From Coprinus comatus (lineage: Eukaryota > Basidiomycota > Agaricomycetes > Agaricales > Agaricaceae): a stretch of 44,982 nt of DNA. The notes below the pieces were generated by a model, which ran no database searches, was not told where the DNA came from, and saw only the letters and a list, made by a program, of their open reading frames with translations. Where the stretch lies: contig JAWPGT010000133.1 in NCBI GenBank assembly GCA_034638255.1, forward strand, positions 1 to 44,982. The letters are read 5' to 3'. Shown piece after piece: positions 21,653 through 33,215 of this stretch. The first letter of the stretch is position 1. Every line of letters begins with the position of its first letter. The position numbers and the translations under genes are program-made.

Positions 21653-23265
21653 TTATTCGGGGATTGAGTCTGTTACTCTGTCCATCGCTTCGAATGTAGT
21701 CATTGATTCAACTTCCTCTTCCCCTACTGTCCTTGCCTGTTGTCGAATGTGGAGCACTACTCTACAAGCCAGCACGGCATGAATGATTCGTTCCATTCTG
21801 TCGGAATCATTAGAAACATTCCATGATATTTCACTTTGTAATCACAAACGTACGGAACTAATAGTCTATTATAACCAGCCTGTTATAAGAGTTACGTTAA
21901 TTGAGGTGAACGTCTGAGATGAAGGGTGTGTCTCTCACAGGTAGTGTCAGGATGACAATGATATTCAGTACTGAGAGGGCTGGCGAAGGTATAAGGGTAG
22001 TGAGTGAAGTATCTTGAAGATTAAAATCTGCTGCGATCTTACCAAACAAGTACACGTAGTACATGATACCTAGGAGAGCGCGAGTCAGGAGCAATATATT
22101 TTCTAGTTACTGGTACATACCTTCAGCATAAACCGTCTTGATGAGTCGAGATTGACCACTGCTTTCCTTGACTGAAATTGGTATTTATTAATTAATGTAG
22201 AATCGGCCGGAACCTTTACACTTACAAATCACGACGGCTCTCCTGACCATCAGGAATAGAATACCTATTATTTCCTAGTCAATAGGTTGGCTGACGTTGA
22301 GGGTGAGCATTCGTACCTCCATCATAGGCACTAAGTAAGATGTAACAACTCATGAGTATCCTAGTCCCACCCAAAACAGTACAACCAAGAAGCGCAGGTA
22401 CAGCCGATGTCTCGACTGGAAGTTGATAAGTGAGCCGTAAGCATAAACAATATAACATGAGCTTACAATGAACAGCCCTCATATGAAATCCTACTAATAT
22501 AAATGCAGCGGTCCATGTTACACCGAAAACAACAGAAAGCGCATAAGTGATAGGTTTTTCTTTCCCCCACAAAGCCCAGGTTCTAAGGGTTAAAATAACT
22601 TTTGGATGGGATACATCACATGAGTTCGGAAAAAATAACTGTAAGGGCGACCAACCTTCCGCCAGAGCGATTCCTATTACAAACATCCCTGGATTGGTTT
22701 TCAATCTCTGCTAGTCAATAAAAAAGGAGCATTTGACTTACAGCCTATGTATTGGTAGGCCCACTTGCAGGATGAATATGATAGCGCGTAACCAACTTGA
22801 TCTAATATTGGTAGTACTTAAATACGCAAATCGGAACAAATCAAAGTAATCTTGTACTCACAGTAAAATACCACAGCCATCTCCGAGAACGGTAGATATC
22901 TCACGAGGAGGTATATAACTTTTATAAAAGACCACTTTGATTGCCATATCAGAGAAACCTCCATATCTAGAGTTAAAATCCAGTCTAGGACCTATGGTAG
23001 AACATGTTAGATATTATAAAATATCTTTCGGTTGATGTACCAAGACAGCTGTAGCGGCAGCTGTATCCCGAATAAGAGGAAGTCAGTTAATATATTCAGA
23101 GTTCTTCTTCATCAACTCACCGTCCCCGTACTAATGTATAAAAGTCCATGGCTGATTTAGCAGGTGTCATATCATTTCTACGCGGATACTCACATTCACT
23201 TGTAATGAGCGATGTACATCTTCTTCAAGCGCCTGAAGCACTTGCTGTGAGATTTCGGACGCCAT
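21653..23265 (-). CDS. DUF6533 multi-pass membrane protein (array member 2)
   Basis: Starts MASEISQQVLQALEED (exon 1 23265-23194), then the 10-nt exon 23130-23121 (Tyr-Gly-Asp) and the 20-nt exon 23060-23041 (AATAVL). Exon 4 carries the DUF6533 signature LDWILTLDMEVSLIWQSKW and VIYLLVRYLPF. Later exons give GYALSYSSCKWAYQYIGC, MFVIGIALAE, ILTLRTWALWGKEKP, a Cys-rich membrane stretch ending CYILLSAYDGG, ILFLMVRRAVVI, GIMYYVYLFG, ALSVLNIIVILTLP and GYNRLLVP. The C-terminus is MERIIHAVLACRVVLHIRQQ followed by an acidic tail to the stop at 21653. Exon lengths and phases parallel the other members, so it reads as intact. It faces away from the relic at 20915 and lies tail-to-tail with it. Confidence 0.8.
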
Positions 23266-24310
23266 GATCGTTGCGTTGGAGAAAGAGGTTATTGATTAGT
23301 AGTATGCCACCCGAGCGGCGATTAAAAGTCTATTGACTATCCATTATATATCCTCAGGCTGAGAACGCTAAGCCAAAAAATGATTGTCAGTAAAGAAGAC
23401 TTTGAACATGTTCTCAATACAGACAATTATACATTGAACACTCCCAGGAGCCGTCCATGTTTGACAGCCTACATGTGTGATGTGATTATCCAGGTTAGTA
23501 CACATGTCTGCTGAGAAGATCAGCTGGACATATATATCATGTATGCCATCTAAAGATACCAAAGAGAGAATTCTCATTAGCCTCTGGATTGATGTCGTCA
23601 ATCAGATCTCAAATATCAATAGGTTAATCAATTGATCATACATGTGCATGAGGACCCTGGAAAATCCCTATCGGAGGCTAGGTCCCGGATTTTTGAGTTT
23701 TCGGACCTTTTTAGCATACATAGCGTGAGAGTGTTCATAATGCTACATGAATTGTGAGGCCTTTAGCTTTGAAGAGATCCCAAGAAATAATAGTAATGGT
23801 TTATGCCGCCCTACACAACGTCGTAAGATGCAACGCGTTACAACTGAGCCTTTATGCATTCGGAGATGAATTGCTGGTGAAAATCGGTCTTCGTCATCGC
23901 GCTGATTGTATGGACTTAGGGATGACTAAATATCCTGCTTGTAAGCGATAATCGCAAGCTTCCTTGCTGTATATGTATTCACTAAAAACAGAACAACAGT
24001 TTAAGCTCTTGGATGTGTACCTGAGGCCACAGGACTAATCTGATTTTCATCAATAACTTGGCTTGAGTCCAATGATCTAGATGGCGAGTGAAGTAAGAAG
24101 TCGTGGTTTAAAGAGGAGATATGGGAAAGACTAATGAGTCGATCAGGGACTAGTTGTGTCACGTGTATCTACCCCTGTCTGTGTTAGCGCACATTGATCC
24201 TGCGTTGATCCGATCATTCAATTTTTGTGGATGCTCTGTCTATGTCATATCAGTTCTATGACAAACATGATAGCTACTCTCAAGAATACCGTTTATCGCC
24301 GTCGACTATA
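23266..24310. other. Degenerate interval, possible DUF6534 scrap
   Basis: No intact gene. On the minus strand around 23540-23601 the reading QRLMRILSLVSLDG faintly resembles the KRLMRLLTLTLETNAVT exon of the DUF6534 genes, but nothing flanking supports it. The remainder has no recognisable content. Confidence 0.35.
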
Positions 24311-24708
24311 CTAGCAGCTATTCTTCACTCAAGCCCAACCGCTAGTAGACGATTACTCGACTGACACGTCCGAACAACAGACACTACTGCTTCAGCAAGC
24401 CAATACACTCCCTTCTTCTACCAAAAATATACCCACAGAAATCCTATCGCTCATACTCCAATCCACTTGCTGCAATGATTTCCAAGAAGATAGATCCATT
24501 GTTGACAACAATCAGCTGTCGAACACCAATTTTCCACCGTCGCTATTCTTGTCGCATGCGCTCCCAATGATAAGAAATTATTCTTTCAACCCCTCGTATA
24601 TGGACGAAGCTCAAAGTGCATATTTCTCGTCTCGGTCACTGAAGGGCTGGGAACAGTTGTTGGGGATCCAGGCAGGAAAAGCTGGACAAGGGATTAACCC
24701 CTTATGAA
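24311..24708 (+). pseudogene. Truncated F-box-like fragment
   Basis: An open stretch of about 130 codons with no good start (stop upstream, first internal Met late). Its middle reads STKNIPTEILSLILQSTCC, the typical opening of a basidiomycete F-box (LPxEIL..I). What follows (SLFLSHALPMIRNYSFNP, SLKGWEQLLGIQAG) has no clear domain. The usual long C-terminal part of F-box proteins is missing; within 180 bp the sequence passes into the inverted P450 copy. F-box identity rests on one short motif. Confidence 0.45.
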
Positions 24709-24885
24709 CATGATAGTCTGCCAGTCATTCGAAGATACGTTGAAACCGCTTCGCAGGCTGAAGCGCTGATATATTAAGACCATCACAAGTATTCGCTTGC
24801 TGAATTCGCCATAAGTTGGGACTAATCTCCATGCCCCGACCTTTCCAAACTCGGATCCTTTGTTATTGGTCGATCATTGGAAGCT

Positions 24886-25270
24886 GCAGTACACAAGTGT
24901 CGATGGAGAGCAAGAGCCCAAAGAAGCCAGAGCGGTTGAAGACAAGAGTGCGAGCGGGTGGTGGAGGAAGAGTGTACTGAACCCTAACCCAGAGAAAGGC
25001 ACCGCCCATTCATTAATGTGAAGCTATTTTTCGAAATACGACTGGTGGCTGATACTTGGCTAACATTAGCATTGCACCACGACATATTGTAATCCTTGAC
25101 ATATCTGTTCCGATAGCCACAAACTCGATTCGATCAACCAAGTCTCAATCATAAAAGACTTTAATACAGAATCGTACATCTCCTATACCTCGACAACAAA
25201 AATAAATTATATAACAAACACCGAACAAATAAACCAATGAAAATCTGTTGATACCTCCCCCATACCAGAC
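24886..25270 (-). repeat. Inverted copy of the P450 3' end and downstream flank
   Basis: Reverse complement of 9437-9836, with substitutions and small indels. The 23 bases at 25071-25093 are identical to the counterpart. Reading the minus strand, the P450 C-terminus survives as VSTDFH with the stop codon lost. It is a non-functional fragment that dates a rearrangement linking the left gene block to the array. Confidence 0.8.
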
Positions 25271-25365
25271 TTTTGACTACGTTCCTCGAGAACGCTGCCG
25301 TCCTTTCAAATTCCCGCCAGTGGACCTCTAGATGCCTTCGTCTTTGAGGATATCGTATAGGTGAA

Positions 25366-25938
25366 ATGGGCGTGGTTCTATCTTATCTCTGGATGATCAC
25401 AGCGATATGTAATATTCAACCTTTTTCACAACTAGCATATTTATTCTACTCCAACATTCACCTCTTCGTAGAATCATTCCCTACCAACCACTTATTAGGT
25501 CCTGTCGCACGGAACATCTTCCTGTTAATCTCGCCACCACCACCCAGCTACGACGTGACATACCAACTGTTTCTCCCACTGATAGGGGTCAATGCTGTTA
25601 TATTTAAACATTAGGCTAGTCAGGAGGACCGCCTATGCTAAAAGTAAATAAGCTTAGGACGAGTCGCTCGTCATATTCCCACCGCCACGCTTGCCTTCGC
25701 TATGTTTATGCACTGGTTCAACCAATGGTGGTCATTACCGTTTGAATGTTGAACGTCGACACCATGATATGATGGTTGCAGATTAATCAACCATTGACAG
25801 TGTGTGTCGGAAGACCATTTTCGGGTTAATCTGTGGTAGTTCCAACGATTCCGGTTACATTTAAGTATCCTCTTGGTGATAAGATTATTCCCCCTTGAAC
25901 GAACTACGGCCAACGGCACTTGCGAAATAACACAACTA
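25366..25938 (+). repeat. Copy 2 of the duplicated 5' flank of a DUF6533 gene
   Basis: Counterpart of 16543-17205, without the TIR element, leading directly to the ATG at 25987. Its left edge carries MGVVLSYLW, the eroded version of the PPR-exon echo. Shared blocks include CCCACTGATAGGGGTCA at 25574-25590 and ATTCCGGTTACATTTAA at 25849-25865. Confidence 0.7.
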
Positions 25939-25986
25939 TCCCACCCCCCTGAGCCATATTTTATTACTACCTCCCAGTTAAACACG

Positions 25987-27876
25987 ATGGTAGAATCAAA
26001 TTTCATCAGATCAGACCTCTTATCACAATTACTTGAGATTCTGAAAACCGCAAAAACTGCTCAACGAGTTGCCGGGGTGAGTGGCTCCAGTTGGTAGCTC
26101 TCGGGATAAATATCTATATACTATAATTAATTACCCTTAAATGCGGATTTGGATAATAGATTGCCGTCAGTAAGTGTTCATATTCATTAACTACACTGAG
26201 CCCTAACTCCTCAACGCATCAATGCCAAATTTTTAACATTAAATTTCTTCAGTTGTGTCAATGACTGTATTGGTATGTAACCCCTTTATTATGCCCCTGG
26301 TACGACTGCGCATTATTTAGCACTTCTGATTCAGATTTATGACTGGTTGTTGGCTTTGGATATGGAAGTGTCCTTCGTATGGAAGTCCAAATGGAATGTC
26401 ATGAAAGTCCTATATTTTCTTGTGAGGTATCTCCCCTTTTTGGATCTTGTTTTCCTTGTATACTATGGTAAGTTTCGATGAGCTTACCGTTCCGACCAAA
26501 AAGGCTCAGATTCATCAGTTCTACATGGTTGGAATGTTACATCAAGCTGTAGAATTGGTTATCAGTATTCTGCTTGTAAGTATCCTTCTAGCTAGTTTAA
26601 ACTTGGCAAGTGGTTTATATATATTCATAAATGATAGGCATGTTGTTTCTAGGGGTCATACTGGCTGAATGTGAGCCAAAAAATACTCAAAATTTGGAGT
26701 AAAAGTTCTCATTTTATTATTATCATTATTATTCTTTCTGCCTTACTAGTGCTTCTAACAATCAGAACATGGGCTTTATGGAAGGAAGATAGAAAAATAA
26801 CATACATACTTTCCATTGGGTTTACTATGTTATGCATTTCGGAAAGTGTATTGGTTGCACTTCATCTGAAATTTATCCATTGTACGTTTTTTTTTTGTTA
26901 TGAGTTATATATTTCACAACTTGGGATTGATTTACTGTTCCCGACCAAACATTGGTGGCAGATGTCACAACCCCCTTTCTCCGAGGATGCCTTTTTTTAG
27001 GAGGAAATAAATTCATCGCAGTGTGTTATATCCTATTAATGGTATATGATGGAGGTGAGCAAACTACTCGCATCAGTAGTGTAACCTCAAGCAAATTAAA
27101 GAATGGTGTGTCTCTTTGGAGGTATTCTGACCCTCATGATAATTCGGGCACGATCAATTTGTATGGTTTCAACTTGTTCTTATCTGATACAATCATCACG
27201 ATCATTCCAGTAAGAGATGGTACCCATTCAAAACTCTTGAATACTGTATACACTGAAGGTACGTTAACACACATGTGAATGTACTAGTCTATTTGGATGT
27301 GATATGCTATGTGAGAGTAGAAAGGTTTCTAATGAAGTGTTTAGGTATTCAATATTACGTATACATCTTCGGTAGGTGCCAATTATCTACTACAGAGAGG
27401 GTTCGAAGAGGTTCATCTTCGTGTTTGGGCGGAGAGTTGTGAATCGAGTTGGCACCTGACTAACTGCTCCCATAACAATAGTACTCGCATTGCTGAATGT
27501 AATTATGATCTTTGTACTATCGGTAAGTCAGAGTCCGCTCCATCTATTAATATGGTGCCAATGCTGATATCTTCTCTCTCAATCCAACATGGCCATTTAT
27601 ATGCGATGACAATCTGCTGTCAATAGGAGAACTATACCAGGTTGTTAATACCGTATGCTACATTTTTCATGAGTTTTTATGCGACTTGTGACAAGTTGCA
27701 AACCCCTTATTAGTGCCGAACAAGTCATCCATTCCGTGTTGGCATGTAGAGTGGTGCTTCACATTCGACAGCAGGCAACAGTGGTTGTGGGAGAGGGATT
27801 TGAGGTGTCGGACTCGAACAAAGTTACTACATTCGCGGCAAACTCCTCAACGGCAGGTCGGCAACTACATGATTGA
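25987..27876 (+). CDS. DUF6533 multi-pass membrane protein (array member 3)
   Basis: Closest relative of the gene at 18602. Fourteen exons close in frame to 314 residues: 25987-26076, 26160-26169 (10 nt), 26253-26272 (20 nt), 26335-26467, 26504-26575, 26638-26670, 26750-26881, 26962-27054, 27122-27160, 27211-27258, 27345-27371, 27482-27522, 27627-27652, 27696-27876. Signature: IYDWLLALDMEVSFVWKSKW and VLYFLVRYLPF. Exon 5 encodes GSDSSVLHGWNVTSSC, absent from the 18602 paralogue. Other landmarks are MLFLGVILAE, LTIRTWALWKEDRK, VCYILLMVYDGG and VIHSVLACRVVLHIRQQ. The acceptors of exons 5 and 14 are AAG rather than CAG/TAG. No premature stop. Function unknown; topology suggests about seven membrane segments. 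Confidence 0.82.
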
Positions 27877-28408
27877 TATTGAACTCCGACCAAGTTGTCC
27901 CTATGTGTTTTATTGACGATTTTTGAAAGAATTGATAACAATCTCCATATCTCAATCATTATGATAGATTATGCATAGATCCTGAGGGTACGACAAGGGT
28001 ATATGAGGGTATATGATTATCGATATAGCATCAGACGCGCCATTGATGTGACCAATCGGCACGATTCTCACGACCTTGATTAGGTTGCTCCGGTGAACCT
28101 CCACAAGGGTTCTAAAATTACTCACTTTCTGGGAGTGATTTATAATGCTCAAGATGCCTTGCTTTGTTAGCTAAAGCTATTGGTAAGAGCAGAAATTTGG
28201 TCAGGACTCAGGAGCTGACTAACGCAATTCAAACATAGGTGCTGATAGATAACCCATCGTCTCCAAGAAATGCTGATACCAGAGCATGTATATAAAGGGT
28301 TCAGCAGAAAGATATCTCTGCTGGTCCTCGATTCAAGCTCAACTCCTGACTAACAGCCCTGACTCCTTGGACGCTTTTGCTCTCCACTTGGTATATCATC
28401 GTTCCGAC
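27877..28408. other. Intergenic, promoter of the second epimerase-like gene
   Basis: No gene seen in about 530 bp. The right end holds a TATATAAAG box. Confidence 0.5.
28289..28296 (+). promoter_or_regulatory. TATA box of the second epimerase-like gene
   Basis: TATATAAA about 115 bp before the ATG at 28409, matching the spacing in the paralogue at 1704-3011. Confidence 0.5.
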
Positions 28409-29697
28409 ATGAATCCAGACGCCAAGTTGAAAATGTTCCTTCTCGGTGCCACTGGATATTTAACCTCCCACTTTCTTCTGTACATAAGCCAAGATCCCGA
28501 GCTCAAGGATCGTTTCAGCATTAAAGCACTCTTGCGTAATGCTACTCCTCAGCGCATTGCTCAACTCAAAGGGTTATATTCTGATATCACACCAGTCGAA
28601 GGTGACTTAGATTCGGATGATATACTTGAGGAGCAAGCCGCTACTGCGGATTATGTGGTTAATACATCTGATGGCGATCATACCAGAAGCCTTACTGGTG
28701 CGTCTCCTTTCCGAGACCTCGCTTATTCACTTAAAATAACTAAAACACGCAACTAGCCATCCTAGCAGGCTTAGAGAAGAATTCAGCCTCTACCCTGGCA
28801 AACCACCCGTCTACATGCATTTCTCTGGGCTAGGAATAACAAGTGACAACTCTCGAGGTGCAAAAATTCCTCCTTCAGAGATTCCATCCTACACAGATGT
28901 AGGCTTAGATCTATATTCTTGTCCCCCAAAAAATCCCCATTTGGACCAAGACAAGTCCGTGATGACTGCCGGTACGAGGAAGGAAAATCCTGTCAGGACA
29001 GTATTGATATATCCTGGTTGGATTTACGGGGTTGGAGAAGGGTTGCAAGCAGTATCGTTGCCTCTTAGGATCTACTTGGATTTATTTGAGAGGGTGGGGT
29101 TTGCAGGTACCTGGGGGGATGGATATAGTCGATTCCCAACGGTACATATCAAGGATGTTGTCAGTGCGTTTGTGTTCATTTTGAAAGCTTTGCTTGAAGG
29201 AAAGGCGGACGAGGGCGCGGATGGTATTTGTGAGTTTTACGTTGTGTAGATTATTGGCATCCGAGGAAGTACTGATTGATTATTTCATAGACTTCGCTGT
29301 AAATGAGGAAGGTACTGTGACGCATAGGGAACTGGCAATCAAGGCTGGTGATGTGAGTTTTATTTATAAGCTTGAGCTATGCATTGAAACTAACTAAGAC
29401 ATATAAAGATTATGTTTGAGAGAGGCATTCTAAATCAACCTGGTTCACGACCTTTGCCCACTGATATCACAGAACCATTAGGTGGAAGTAAGTTAATATT
29501 CTCGAACGAATTTGCTAAATATTGAAACGTTCTTTTCAGCTGGTTGGGCGATGTATGGAGCTAACCATACAGGCATTCCCAAGCGACTGAAAACGTTCGG
29601 CTGGGAGCCAGCAGAATCTCTTAAGAAGCCCATTCTGGAGTCAGTTACAGACGAGATCCTTACCTACCTCAAAGTTTCTGGCAAGATAATTACTTGA
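28409..29697 (+). pseudogene. NAD(P)-binding epimerase-like protein, paralogue 2, one frameshift
   Basis: Same family and exon plan as the gene at 1704-3011. Exons: 28409-28697, 28757-29229, 29291-29352, 29409-29487, 29540-29697. N-terminal Rossmann motif MFLLGATGYLTSHF (Gly13-Ala14-Thr15-Gly16); then IKALLRNATPQR, PVYMHFSGLGITSDNSRG, VLIYPGWIYGVGEG, a short exon FAVNEEGTVTHRELAIKAGD, and a C-terminus KRLKTFGWEPAESLKK ending VSGKIIT. The third position of the GxxGxxG loop is Thr rather than the usual Gly (GATGYLT), which may weaken cofactor binding. Exon 2 begins AILAGLEKNSAS but the downstream frame is one base off at about 28790-28795. This fits loss of one C from a C run; otherwise translation stops at 28834-28836. 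No catalytic YxxxK could be assigned with confidence. Confidence 0.75.
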
Positions 29698-30114
29698 TCT
29701 CGAGGATATTTAAACATTTATGTTCATTGAATCTGTTTACTGTGTTTATTTAAAGAAAATTATTTTATCAAATGATTAATCTCTAAATTTGATCGATGAT
29801 CTCCATGTGATCCGACTTTCTATTCCTCTTATTCTGTATACCCGTGAGTAACCGAAAGTCTTCTCTCTTACACACGCCAGGATGTCACAGTTTTTTTTCG
29901 AGACATATGCACTACGTTGAAGCTGGCTTTTCGGGGTTAAATAAATGATGATATGTGAGGAAAAACCGATGATTAATGAGGAAAGATGGCATGCGGATGT
30001 AGGGACGATCACTACTCCGGTGATTTGAGCGGGTGCCTGCCCTCATGCCCGTTTTCTATTGAGTTACTTTATCTATCTTCCTCTCTACCAGTATCAACCC
30101 TCAATATTACTGCA
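29698..30114. other. Intergenic, no gene seen
   Basis: AT-rich 3' flank of the epimerase-like gene and 5' flank of the phosphoribosyltransferase gene. No other gene supported. Confidence 0.5.
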
Positions 30115-31118
<1,004 letters not shown>

Positions 31119-31426
31119 TTTACTACGACATTGTCTTCATTTGTAATCATTCTTTCGCTTATGCGCTTTTCAATTCGCACTGTTGCTATCCATGACTTGT
31201 TGATGGACATAGGGAATTAAAAAACATATTTCAAAACGATGATCGTTTATCAAATATCATAGCGGCGTTGTGAGTATACTTATATTTGGGTTGCAACCTC
31301 TCATGGTCATAGGGTACGTACATGGGTGATTGACATGCATCAATCACTTAAAAGAAGAGCTACTCCGCCTGCCTTCTAAACTTTCACCGCACCCGTTCTC
31401 TCACTGCCAGTAATCAACATTCAAGG
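31119..31426. other. Spacer, possible alternative last exon
   Basis: About 310 bp between the phosphoribosyltransferase and the first DUF6534 gene. A short open stretch after an AG at 31212 (GELKNIFQNDD-like) could be joined to the upstream gene by alternative splicing, but it replaces the conserved C-terminus, so I do not annotate it as coding. Confidence 0.35.
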
Positions 31427-33090
31427 ATGGCTCAGGTATCAAACCTTGACCAGACTCTCACGTAAGTTGTTCGCCTCACTTCGTCATTCAGCACTCAGCA
31501 TTCATAAACTGAATAAATTCGAACCAGGGCAGGACCTCTTGTATGTTAATGCTTAACTAACTAAGGTTTCTTAAATCTGAGCGACTCTTATCTATCAGTT
31601 AGTTGGGATGGTGTTAAACTGGTGGCTATATGGCATTTTATGTGTCCAATACTGTTCGTTGGTCGGGGATCTCAGAACTCATAGGGAAACTTACTCATGT
31701 GAATGAATTCTGCGATAGATCTATACATTTCGAAGGGAACTAAGGACGAGACAAGGCTCTTAAAGTTCATAGGTAAGAAGTATCGTATACTTTCTTTCTA
31801 AATTTTGCTGACGTTTCGCAGTCCATTGCATCTTTGTATTGGACACTGCGCAAACATGCTTGATGATGGAGGACGGTTTCTATTGGTTTATTTACAATCA
31901 CCCCGTAACTTCCGATCTCCATTTCGCCGCACTGGACATAATCCTAATCGATAACATCATTTCATTCACGGTTCAGTTGGTATATTGCTGGAGGATTTTT
32001 ATATTGAGTGGGTGGAAAAGTGTTCCTTTTTTCATAGCTTTCGTATGTCACGTTCCAACTTGTGACAAGTTTGGCCTTTTGAAGTTGATAAAAGTCCCTG
32101 GGACTTCATTGTAGTGTGCATTTGGTGCATTTGGAAGTGGGATATTTGTCACAGCGGTGGTTAGTTTATTCCTTCATTAATTATGATTGTTGCTTGTCAC
32201 TAAGCATAGGTATATAATCCAGAATTACATAGGCCGTAATCTTTCCACTTTTAAACCAGAGTTCCGTGCTGGTGTGAAGGTATGTGTTACTTTTAGGTTT
32301 TTTTTCCAATCACTAAGTAACTCCGAACTACCCTTGGTTGAAAGATCTGGCTGGGTACGAGCGCAGTCACTGATTTATTAATCGCTGCTGTTACAAGCTT
32401 TCTGGTATGTCATTTTCCTGTCAAAAGATCTGCCCTCTCAATACTAAAAGAAAATACAACAGTTAGTTCGTATGAACAAACGTAGAGTTGATTCAAGTGG
32501 ACAAATGGGAACAATCCTCATGCGACTGCTAATTCTGGTATTAGAGACAAATCTTGTAACCGGTAGGTTCCTGTAGGACAGCCCCGCCTTATCGTTTCAC
32601 AGGGACTAAAACGTTATACAAGCTATTGTTGCATTAGAATGTGTGATTGTATCTTCCATCAGTTCTCTTGCTATTCCAGTACGTTCCTTTTTGACTATCT
32701 ATATTGTCTGTATGGATTATAACTGTTTTATTAATATCTAGACGACTACAATACAAATAACTGGGTGAGCCTCACTAATCATTTCTTGTCTAAGAAACTA
32801 TCATCCTATTAAAAACTCATCAATCTTGATTTTCATCCCATAGTGGCTATGTCCTTGGCAAGCTGTAAGTCGCACAACTACATTGTTATAAGTGAAATAT
32901 TGACTGTTGACGCGCCTTTTTTGGCGTTTGCAATGATAGATATAGCAACTGTTTCATGATCCTCCTCAATCAGCGACACCATTACTACGACCATAAATCC
33001 ACAGGAGCTGATGAAACGAACTCAATGTCGAACTACAATATTCCTCCCACATCTTCTGAAAGGGAACTTGGTCCAATAATTTTTGCTTGA
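31427..33090 (+). CDS. DUF6534 multi-pass membrane protein (array member A)
   Basis: Predicted seven-helix membrane protein of unknown function. Exon 1 (31427-31461, MAQVSNLDQTLT) joins a 13-nt exon at 31528-31540 (AGPL), then LVGMVLNWWLYGILCVQY, YLYISKGTKDETRLLKFIG, and a large exon with VHCIFVLDTAQTCLMMEDGF and LVYCWRIFILSGWKSVPF. Further exons give FGAFGSGIFVTAV, a linker with FKPEFRAG, IWLGTSAVTDLLIAAVTSFL, GTILMRLLILVLETNLVT, AIVALECVIVSSISSLAIP, GYVLGKL, and the final exon NCFMILLNQRHHYYDHKST with a hydrophilic tail to 33090. The GKLYxNCFMILLNQR end is the hallmark I used for DUF6534. Exon 3 ends at a GTTCGT donor (phase 1), as in the member at 36367. Reads as intact, though the middle exons were placed by eye. 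Confidence 0.72.
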
Positions 33091-33215
33091 TTGATCATCA
33101 AATTCGTAAAATTGTATTATAAGAACAATCAGAACTGACGCTGTCCATTATAAATAATATGATCCAATGTAGCTATCTCAATATACATTAATTGATAATT
33201 GGCGGGGATACAGGC

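Noticed and set aside
23368..23601. Minus-strand frame with a faint resemblance to a DUF6534 exon
   Set aside because: Only about a dozen residues match loosely and no neighbouring exon is recognisable, so it is mentioned but not called.
28757..28835. Alternative frame SRLREEFSLYPGK at the start of exon 2 of the second epimerase-like gene
   Set aside because: It would avoid the frameshift but needs a different junction phase, and the frame giving AILAGLEKNSA matches the paralogue much better.
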